A program made the translations under genes and the position numbers. A stretch of 20,329 nucleotides of DNA from JBBRMQ01 sp038230775 (GTDB taxonomy: Bacteria > Acidobacteriota > Thermoanaerobaculia > Gp7-AA8), in contig JBBRMQ010000055.1 in the NCBI GenBank assembly GCA_038230775.1, positions 1 through 20,329 on the forward strand. Reading direction: 5' to 3'. The notes beneath the pieces are model-generated. The model searched no databases, was not told the origin of the DNA, and was given only the letters and a program-made list of their open reading frames with translations. Each line of letters begins with the position of its first letter. Positions within the stretch are counted from its first letter, which is position 1. Of the stretch, positions 1 through 6,394 are shown one piece after another.

Positions 1-356
1 GCGATGGCGACCGAGTTTATCAGGGGACTGCCCAAAAACCCTGCCGCCACTCGCTTCGCTCTGATCCGCGCCGATCGCCTCCTGGTAGACAAAGCTCGGA
101 AGAAGTGGATCGCGTCGTTCCGCGGTATCCGTCGGCCGCGCGTCGCGCGGGCGTTCAGGGGCCAGTCGTCGTGCGAGGAGTGGTTCGCAAGGACGGCACG
201 ATGGACGACGTCGAAGTCATCCGCGACCTCCCGTGGGGACTGGGCGACGCCGCGCGCGAAGCCGTGAGCCGATGGAAGTTCCGCCCCGCGACGTACAAGG
301 GACAGCCGATCGACGTCTACTACACAGTGACGGTGAATTTTCGCTTGTCGCCCTGA
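1..356 (+). CDS. TonB C-terminal domain protein (5' end outside window)
   Basis: The reading frame ending at the TGA at 354-356 encodes a classic TonB C-terminal domain. It has VPRYPSAARRAGVQG, then VVRKDGTMDDVEVI, then AAREAVSRWKFRPATYKGQP and a final YTVTVNFRL strand. In this family the domain lies in the periplasm and links energised inner-membrane proteins to outer-membrane receptors, or occurs at the end of secreted or membrane sensor proteins. The frame stays open to the left edge (from base 3), so the true start is outside the window. The residues before about base 100 do not look like the family, so a frameshift or a low-complexity linker there is possible. No partner (ExbB/ExbD) is visible. 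Confidence 0.8.
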   Translation, partial: DGDRVYQGTAQKPCRHSLRSDPRRSPPGRQSSEEVDRVVPRYPSAARRAGVQGPVVVRGVVRKDGTMDDVEVIRDLPWGLGDAAREAVSRWKFRPATYKGQPIDVYYTVTVNFRLSP

Positions 357-385
357 TCGAGGCATTCCAGGCCGGCCGGCGTCGA

Positions 386-480
386 TGTCATTCCGAGCGT
401 AGCGAGGAACCGGTGTGGGCGGGCGGTACGGGAATCCTGCCTCCCCCACACACCGTTCCCTCGCTAGCTCGGGATGACAC
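386..480. repeat. REP-like imperfect palindrome, copy 1 (TGTCATTCC type)
   Basis: About 95 bp with complementary ends: TGTCATTCCGAGC on the left and GCTCGGGATGACAC on the right. The inner arms are GCGAGGAACCGGTGTGGG against CCCACACACCGTTCCCTCGC. The same family recurs inside prmC at 5688-5775. It fills the space between the TonB-domain gene and nfo. Its last bases contain the ATG (474-476) used as the nfo start. Confidence 0.85.
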
Positions 481-1346
481 GTTTCCGCTATTCGCAAAAA
501 CACGGCGATCTCATCGGCGCTCACCTCTCGACACGAGGCGGGTTGCACACAGTGTTCGACCGTGCAAGAGAGATCGACGCCTCGGCGGTCGCACTGTTCG
601 CAAAGAACGGCAATCAGTGGAAGGGCAAAGAGCTCACCGACGATGATGTGAAGCTCTTCGCCGAGAAGCGAACCCTGAAGCCGGTCTTTACGCACACGTC
701 GTATCTGATCAATCTGGCGACGACGAATCCCGAGTTCCATCGCAAGTCGATCGCCGCCATGATCGACGAGCTCGACCGCGCCGAACGACTCGTCATCGCT
801 GCCGTCGTGCTGCATCCTGGCGCGCACATGGGCGCCGGCGCGAACGCCGGCATCGATCAGATCGCCCGATCGTTCGACGAGATTCACGCCGCCATTCCAA
901 AGCACAAGGTCGTCACGCTGCTCGAGACCTCGGCAGGCCAGGGATCGTGTGTGGGGTGCACGTTCGAGGAGCTGGGGCAGATCATCGATCGGGTCGATGA
1001 CAAGAAGCGCCTGGCAATCTGCGTCGATACCTGCCACATCTTTGCGGCGGGCCACGACATCCGCAACCGCGACGGCTACGAGAAAACCGTCGATGACATC
1101 GAACGTCACGTCGGGATCAACCGCGTTGCGCTGTTCCACCTCAACGACTCGAAGAAGCCTCTCGGTTCACGCGTCGATCGACATGAGCACATCGGCGAGG
1201 GTCAGATTGGTATCGATGGCTTCCGTTTGCTGCTCAACGACGAGCGCTTTCGCCGAATCCCGAAGCTGCTCGAGACGCCGAAGAAGATCGAGCACCAGTC
1301 GGATCGCCGCAACCTGGCGACCCTTCGTGCGTTGCTCGCCGGATAG
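474..1346 (+). CDS. nfo: Endonuclease IV (AP endonuclease)
   Basis: A 290-residue cytoplasmic DNA-repair enzyme that cuts 5' of abasic sites in base-excision repair. The full tri-zinc ligand set of the family is present by comparison with E. coli Nfo: His74 (THTSYLIN), His114 (LHPG), Glu151 (LLETSAGQG), Asp185 and His188 (CVDTCH), His222 (FHLNDSKKP), Asp235 and His237 (RVDRHEHIG) and Glu267 (LETP). Length is close to the usual 280-290. The family normally begins just before IGAH, but no ATG, GTG or TTG is available there. The only start is the ATG at 474, preceded by an in-frame TAG at 465-467, so the first residues (MTRFRYSQKHGD) are atypical and the start codon lies in the adjacent repeat. 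There is no good Shine-Dalgarno. icd follows after 23 bp. Confidence 0.95.
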   Translation: MTRFRYSQKHGDLIGAHLSTRGGLHTVFDRAREIDASAVALFAKNGNQWKGKELTDDDVKLFAEKRTLKPVFTHTSYLINLATTNPEFHRKSIAAMIDELDRAERLVIAAVVLHPGAHMGAGANAGIDQIARSFDEIHAAIPKHKVVTLLETSAGQGSCVGCTFEELGQIIDRVDDKKRLAICVDTCHIFAAGHDIRNRDGYEKTVDDIERHVGINRVALFHLNDSKKPLGSRVDRHEHIGEGQIGIDGFRLLLNDERFRRIPKLLETPKKIEHQSDRRNLATLRALLAG

Positions 1347-1369
1347 CTTTTCGTTACAGTGCCGCCGCG

Positions 1370-2576
<1,207 letters not shown>

Positions 2577-2578
<2 letters not shown>

Positions 2579-2655
2579 CCGGCTGAAGCCGGTCCACACA
2601 CAGAAACTACACACACAGAAACTACACACGCAGAAGCTTCACACACAGAAACTAC
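2577..2655. repeat. REP half-element plus four 15-bp tandem repeats between convergent genes
   Basis: 2577-2594 is a perfect hairpin, GACCGGCT-GA-AGCCGGTC. It is followed by four 15-bp units at 2596-2655 (consensus ACACACAGAAACTAC; the third unit carries three changes). The hairpin and adjoining CACACACAG are the reverse complement of one half of the xerC insertion at 13421-13475. The icd stop codon overlaps the hairpin, and the TAG stop of the opposite gene (2654-2652) lies in the last tandem unit, so both genes end within the repeat. It may act as a bidirectional terminator, although no U-tract follows. Confidence 0.88.
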
Positions 2656-3296
2656 GCCGCGGCCGAACGCCAGGTCAGGAACCACGGCTCGCGGCGGCCG
2701 AACTTAGTCGCCAGCGCCACGCCGATCCCGAACACCGAGGCGATCGCCCACACCACAGAGCCGAGGAAGGGAATCAGGCGGATGGCGCCGAGGATGAGGA
2801 GGCCGGTGACGGTGATGGCGATGTCACCGCGCAGCCATCGCCGCTGGGACAACTGATCGATCGAGCGCACGCCTGCCACGGCGGTTCCGATGGCGTGAAA
2901 GATCGCCACCATGCCGTAGATCTTCGTCAGGATCGCGAACACGCCTAACGCGATGAGAAGCGGCGTGCCGACAACGTATGGCACCAGATAGGTGAACACG
3001 ATGGCGGTCAGCACGAAGCTCGTGAGCGCGACGAGGCCGACCATCGCGCAATGAAGTGGGGCGACGCGGACTTCGACCGATGAGTAGCGGATGTCGCGCG
3101 GACTGGCGAGCGTGAGCACGACCGCGCCCACCAGCCAGACGAACAGCAGCGAAGAAGCGACGGCCGTCCGCTGCATCATCGCGGCCGCGCTGGCGAACGT
3201 CATGTGCTCCATGTCCAGGGGCTGCGACGGCGACGCCACCATCGCGGTGACGACGGTGGCAGCCACGATCACCGTCAGCGTGAGCGCCTTACGCAT
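2652..3296 (-). CDS. Multi-pass membrane protein in sigma/anti-sigma operon, function unknown
   Basis: A 214-residue integral membrane protein I do not recognise. Hydrophobic segments lie around residues 4-21 (possibly a signal anchor), 45-65, 83-103, 110-135, 160-175 and 177-197. The last part (IPFLGSVVWAIASVFGIGVALATKFG) resembles glycine-rich helix pairs of small inner-membrane proteins. Its ATG overlaps the anti-sigma stop by 8 bp (ATGCGTAA), so it is almost certainly co-translated with the ECF sigma/anti-sigma pair. It may take part in, or be a target of, that envelope response. The stop codon lies in the repeat at 2577-2655, so the C-terminus may have been set by repeat arrival. Confidence 0.75.
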   Translation of the reverse strand: MRKALTLTVIVAATVVTAMVASPSQPLDMEHMTFASAAAMMQRTAVASSLLFVWLVGAVVLTLASPRDIRYSSVEVRVAPLHCAMVGLVALTSFVLTAIVFTYLVPYVVGTPLLIALGVFAILTKIYGMVAIFHAIGTAVAGVRSIDQLSQRRWLRGDIAITVTGLLILGAIRLIPFLGSVVWAIASVFGIGVALATKFGRREPWFLTWRSAAA

Positions 3297-3720
3297 CGAT
3301 CCCCCGGGTGGGACGGCGGAGCAGCAGGAAGAGAATCGTATTCACGGCAACAAAGGCGCAGCCGAAGAGAATCTGCCAGCCCAGCGTCGCATGGCGCAGC
3401 GCGCCCGTCATCACGGTCAGCAACGTTCGCCACTGGCTGATCGAAGCGTCGGCCGATACAGCATGCAGCGGCGAGACGCCTGCCATGCGACACATCACGA
3501 TGGCGGTCACCGCCAGCACAGCGGAGCACGCGGCCACGAAACCCCACGAGCGGTATGCGGCCCCTTCCCATGCGGCGACAGGCAGGCGGTCGATGCGAAT
3601 CGGCTCATGGGACAGAGGCGCGTTGAGGCCGGCGACGATCGCGCGGCAATCGGCGCACTCATCGAGATGCGACGCGTGCCCTTCGGGATCCTGCAGAAAT
3701 TCGGCGTGCGCCTCGGTCAT
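3289..3720 (-). CDS. Zinc-finger anti-sigma factor, membrane-anchored
   Basis: A 143-residue protein with an N-terminal HxxxCxxC zinc-binding motif (His18, Cys22, Cys25 in HLDECADC), the hallmark of ZAS-type anti-sigma factors that hold ECF sigma factors inactive. Two hydrophobic segments follow, about residues 60-80 and 113-135, so the N-terminal sigma-binding part would face the cytoplasm. The ATG overlaps the sigma gene's TGA (ATGA), the usual arrangement for a sigma and its own inhibitor. The loop between the helices (about residues 81-112) is the only candidate sensor segment and is short. The signal it senses cannot be told from sequence. Confidence 0.85.
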   Translation of the reverse strand: MTEAHAEFLQDPEGHASHLDECADCRAIVAGLNAPLSHEPIRIDRLPVAAWEGAAYRSWGFVAACSAVLAVTAIVMCRMAGVSPLHAVSADASISQWRTLLTVMTGALRHATLGWQILFGCAFVAVNTILFLLLRRPTRGIDA

Positions 3721-4304
3721 GCGGGTTCTTCCATGTAGGAGTCCAGCTCGTCTTTGAGCAGGTTACGGGCCCGGAAGAGTTTATTCTTCACCGTGCCCAG
3801 GGGTAAATTTTTCATGGTGGCGATTTCTTCGTACGACAGCTCCGCAAAGTGCCGGAGCTGGATCAGCTCGCGGTAATCAAGAGGCAGACTCTCGACCGCT
3901 TTCTCGATGGCCGAGGCGAGCTGTTTGTTGCTCATGGCGCGGTAGGGGGAGACGCCCGCATGCGCAAACTCGCGCTCTTTCGGGTTCTCGTCGTCGCTCT
4001 GGCGCGCGATCGGGACCTCGATCACACTCTTTTTTCGGAGCGCGTCGATGGCGCTGTTCTGGGCGATGCGGAAGAGCCAGGTCGAAAACTGGTACTTCGA
4101 ATCGTATCGGTCGAGGGCCAGAAACACTTTGACGAAGATCTCCTGCGCCAGATCGTGCGCTTCTTCGTAGCGATGCGTGATGCGATAGACGTAGTTGATG
4201 AGGCGCTTTTCATAGCGCTTCACCAGTTCGGTGAATCGATCGCGGTCGCCTGCGAGGATTCGCGCTACGAGAGCGCGATCGTCGAGCTGGTCACGTTCGG
4301 CCAT
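3717..4304 (-). CDS. RNA polymerase ECF sigma factor (sigma-70 family, RpoE-like)
   Basis: A 195-residue ECF sigma factor. Region 2 spans about residues 20-92, with the region 2.2 helix DLAQEIFVKVFLALDRY and the promoter-melting and -10 part FSTWLFRIAQNSAIDALRKK. Region 4 spans about residues 130-185, with PLDYRELIQLRHFAELSYEEIA and the -35 recognition helix GTVKNKLFRARNLLKDEL. No extra C-terminal domain is present. It heads a three-gene operon with its anti-sigma factor and a membrane protein, and is transcribed divergently from the ABC ATPase gene across a 70-bp spacer, so autoregulation from that spacer is plausible but not shown. Confidence 0.93.
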   Translation of the reverse strand: MAERDQLDDRALVARILAGDRDRFTELVKRYEKRLINYVYRITHRYEEAHDLAQEIFVKVFLALDRYDSKYQFSTWLFRIAQNSAIDALRKKSVIEVPIARQSDDENPKEREFAHAGVSPYRAMSNKQLASAIEKAVESLPLDYRELIQLRHFAELSYEEIATMKNLPLGTVKNKLFRARNLLKDELDSYMEEPA

Positions 4305-4332
4305 TCGGTTCTACGGTTTACGCCCGGGAATG

Positions 4333-4365
4333 TTTAATCGGGAGACCAACCGGACCCGATAATAC
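4333..4365 (+). promoter_or_regulatory. Candidate promoter for the ABC ATPase-prmC-HIT operon
   Basis: The 70-bp divergent spacer contains TTTAAT (4333-4338) and GATAAT (4358-4363), spaced 19 bp. The -10-like box ends only 11 bp before the ATG at 4375, and no Shine-Dalgarno lies between them, so a very short or leaderless transcript is implied. The match is by eye and weak. Confidence 0.3.
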
Positions 4366-4374
4366 AGGCTGAAC

Positions 4375-5088
4375 ATGATCGAAATTCGCGCCCTGACGAA
4401 GAAGTACGGCGACTTCACGGCCGTCGACGACATTTCGCTCTCCGTCGCACCCGGCGAAATCTTCGGTTTCCTCGGCCCCAACGGCGCCGGGAAAACCACG
4501 ACGATCCGGATCCTGGCCGGGCTGTCCCTGCCGACCTCGGGCGTGGTAACGATCGACGGCCTCGACGTGACTCGCGACGGTTTGCGCACCAAGGCGATCA
4601 CCGGCTACGTCCCCGATCGACCTTACCTGTACGAGAAGCTCACCGGCCGCGAGTTGCTGCAGTTCGTGGCCAATCTCTACGGCCGGGAATGGGCCGGCTG
4701 CGAAACGCGGGCGATGGAGCTGCTGGAATACTTCGACATCGCCGACTGGGTCGATTCACGCATCGAGAACCTCTCGCACGGGATGAAGCAGAAGCTCGTC
4801 ATCGTCGCGTCTCTTGTTCACGATCCGCGCTTGCTGGTCATCGATGAGCCGATGGTCGGTCTCGATGCGCTGGCGCAGCGACAAGTCAAACTACTGATGC
4901 GCCGGCTGGCCTCCGAAGGGCGGACCATCTTTCTCACCACGCACACCATGTCGGTCGCGGAAGCGGTGTGCGATCGGATCGCCATTTTGCATCGCGGGAA
5001 GATCATCGCCACCGGCAAGACCGCGGAGCTCAAGAGCGATCGCGCGCTGGAAGATGTCTTTCTGGAGCTGACCTACGAAAACGATTGA
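4375..5088 (+). CDS. ABC transporter ATP-binding protein
   Basis: A 237-residue nucleotide-binding subunit. It has Walker A at residues 34-42 (GPNGAGKTT), signature LSHGMKQK (133-140), Walker B LLVIDE (153-158), D-loop GLDALA and switch His190 (TTH). At the Q-loop the usual Gln is replaced by Asp81 (YVPDRPYLYEKLTGRE), a variation I associate with EcsA/YtrB-like exporters. No permease gene lies beside it, so it either works with a membrane subunit encoded elsewhere or has a regulatory role. prmC follows with overlapping stop/start, giving the order ATPase-prmC-HIT. The substrate cannot be predicted. Confidence 0.9.
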   Translation: MIEIRALTKKYGDFTAVDDISLSVAPGEIFGFLGPNGAGKTTTIRILAGLSLPTSGVVTIDGLDVTRDGLRTKAITGYVPDRPYLYEKLTGRELLQFVANLYGREWAGCETRAMELLEYFDIADWVDSRIENLSHGMKQKLVIVASLVHDPRLLVIDEPMVGLDALAQRQVKLLMRRLASEGRTIFLTTHTMSVAEAVCDRIAILHRGKIIATGKTAELKSDRALEDVFLELTYEND

Positions 5089-5914
5089 CGAGCTTCGCGC
5101 GCGATACCGGAGTCGCGATCTCGACGTCTTTCTCGCGGACCTCACCGGCCGGTCGGTGGCGTGGGTCGTCAGTCACGGTGACGCCGTCGTCGATGAGAAT
5201 CGGATCGAGCCGATGATGCAGCGTCGTCTGGCGGGCGAGCCGCTGCAATACATCCGCAGGACGGCGGACTTTTTCGGCCGCGAATTCTACGTCGACGATC
5301 GCGTGCTCATTCCGCGCCCCGAGACCGAGCTTCTCGTCGAGGCCGTGATCGAGCTCGCTCCGCGTGGTGCGCGAGTCGTCGACATCGGAACGGGCAGCGG
5401 ATGCGTCGCGGCGTCGATCGCCGCGGCCCGACCCGACTTGCAGGTGTTCGCAGTGGATGTCTCCATCGGCGCCCTGGCGGTGGCATCCCGCAACGGTGCC
5501 AGACGACTCGCGGCGTCTGACCTTTTGTCGTCGTTTCGCAAACCGTTCGATGTGATCGTTTCCAACCCGCCGTACATCGCATTGGCGGAGGTCGAGAAGC
5601 TGATGACAGAGGTGCGCGACCACGAGCCGCATCTCGCGCTCACCCCCGGACCGAAAGGCACCGAGGTCATCGAGCGCATCCTGCAGAGTGTCATCCTGGG
5701 CGCCGCAGAGCGCGAGGAATCCCCATCGCACGTGCGCGGGGGATCCTTCGCCGTCTCCGCGGCTCGGGATGACACGCTCGTGCTGCTCGAGATCGGCTTC
5801 GGGCAGAAGGACGGCGTGACGAGCCTCGCGAGATCGCACGGTTTCACGGTCGAGGAAGTCCGCGACGACCTCGCGGGCATTCCGCGCGTCGTCGTATTAT
5901 CGCGGCATGGGTAA
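5084..5914 (+). CDS. prmC: Peptide chain release factor N5-glutamine methyltransferase, with repeat-encoded insertion
   Basis: PrmC methylates the Gln of the GGQ motif in release factors RF1/RF2. It has the N-terminal helical domain (DLDVFLADLTGR, GEPLQYI), LIPRPETE, SAM motif I VVDIGTGSGCVA (about 98-109) and the catalytic NPPY at 161-164. The family-like sequence begins well upstream of the first canonical start (GTG 5156). The in-frame ATT at 5084, overlapping the upstream TGA as ATTGA, gives 276 residues and restores the N-terminal domain, so I chose it; no ATG, GTG or TTG lies between the upstream in-frame stop (5069) and 5156. Residues about 202-231 are encoded by an 88-bp REP-like repeat. 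They replace the variable loop before LVLLEIGFGQ, making this part about 20 residues longer than in E. coli PrmC, and the frame is preserved. Confidence 0.85.
   Translation: MDELRARYRSRDLDVFLADLTGRSVAWVVSHGDAVVDENRIEPMMQRRLAGEPLQYIRRTADFFGREFYVDDRVLIPRPETELLVEAVIELAPRGARVVDIGTGSGCVAASIAAARPDLQVFAVDVSIGALAVASRNGARRLAASDLLSSFRKPFDVIVSNPPYIALAEVEKLMTEVRDHEPHLALTPGPKGTEVIERILQSVILGAAEREESPSHVRGGSFAVSAARDDTLVLLEIGFGQKDGVTSLARSHGFTVEEVRDDLAGIPRVVVLSRHG
5688..5775. repeat. REP-like palindrome, copy 2 (TGTCATTCC type), inside prmC
   Basis: An 88-bp element with perfect 9-bp ends, GTGTCATCC and GGATGACAC. The inner arms are GCGAGGAATCCCC against GGGGGATCCTTCGC. The family is the same as at 386-480. 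It lies wholly within the prmC coding frame and is read through without a stop, encoding QSVILGAAERE...SAARDDT between the conserved ERIL and LVLLEIG. Confidence 0.88.
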
Positions 5915-6257
5915 CGACAAGTGTCTCTTCTGCCGCATCGCAACGGGCGAGATTCCGGCGAAGAAAGTCTACGAGGACGATGCGGTCGTCGCCTTTCAGG
6001 ACATCAATCCTCAGGCGCCAACTCACATTGTCGTGATTCCTCGCAAACACATCCCGAGCCTCGACGACTTGAACGAGTCCGACTCCGCAACGATCGGCAC
6101 CGCGATGGTGCGCCTGGCCCAGATCGCACGCGACACGCACCTCAGCTCGGATGGATATCGAGTGGTCGTCAACAACGGCGAGGCCGCGGGACAGACCGTC
6201 TTCCACATTCACTTCCATCTGTTAGGCGGAAGAAATTTCGGCTGGCCGCCGGGATAG
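5907..6257 (+). CDS. HIT family nucleotide hydrolase (HinT-like)
   Basis: A 116-residue histidine-triad protein of the HinT branch, which hydrolyses adenosine 5'-phosphoramidates and related AMP conjugates in the cytoplasm. The histidine triad is His100-Ile-His102-Phe-His104-Leu-Leu. The N-terminus has CLFCRIATGEIPAKKVYEDD with Cys6/Cys9 (zinc-binding in some members), and the centre has AFQDINPQAPTHIVVIPRKHI. Length is typical. The ATG overlaps the end of prmC by 8 bp (ATGGGTAA), so it is third in the ABC ATPase-prmC-HIT operon. The gene ends at the repeat cluster 6258-6393. Confidence 0.95.
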   Translation: MGNDKCLFCRIATGEIPAKKVYEDDAVVAFQDINPQAPTHIVVIPRKHIPSLDDLNESDSATIGTAMVRLAQIARDTHLSSDGYRVVVNNGEAAGQTVFHIHFHLLGGRNFGWPPG

Positions 6258-6393
6258 AACGGCGGCTTCGCCGCGTTGCTAACTGCGGCTACGCCGCGTT
6301 GTCGGTTGTCAGTTGTCGGTTGTCAAAAGCGGCCATTGGGCGGGCGTGGACAACCGATCACTGACAACCGACAACGCGCCGCGGAGCGGCGCC
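6258..6393. repeat. Nested inverted-repeat cluster between convergent genes
   Basis: A long inverted repeat has arms at 6298-6324 and 6349-6375. The outer 16 bp match perfectly (GTTGTCGGTTGTCAGT against ACTGACAACCGACAAC), the inner 11 nearly so, with a 24-nt loop. It is flanked by small GC-rich hairpins: GGCG-GCTT-CGCC at 6261-6272, GCGGC-TAC-GCCGC at 6285-6297 and GCGCCGC-GGA-GCGGCGC at 6376-6392. The cluster fills the whole gap between the HIT gene stop and the stop of the opposing membrane-protein gene (6397-6395). It could terminate both transcripts, though no U-tract is seen. Confidence 0.85.
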
Positions 6394-6394
6394 T

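Noticed and set aside
4..267. Plus-strand open frame at the left edge in another frame to the TonB domain
   Set aside because: It overlaps the TonB-domain frame and has no family resemblance; its upstream portion could belong to the same gene only if a frameshift exists, which the sequence does not prove.
2596..2655. Possible CRISPR-like array (four regular repeats)
   Set aside because: The 15-bp units are directly adjacent with no spacers and no cas genes are present; it is a short tandem repeat.
5030..5839. Minus-strand open frame of 269 codons opposite prmC
   Set aside because: It is antisense to conserved prmC motifs (GTGSG, NPPY) and has Arg/His/Asp-rich shadow composition with no recognisable domain.
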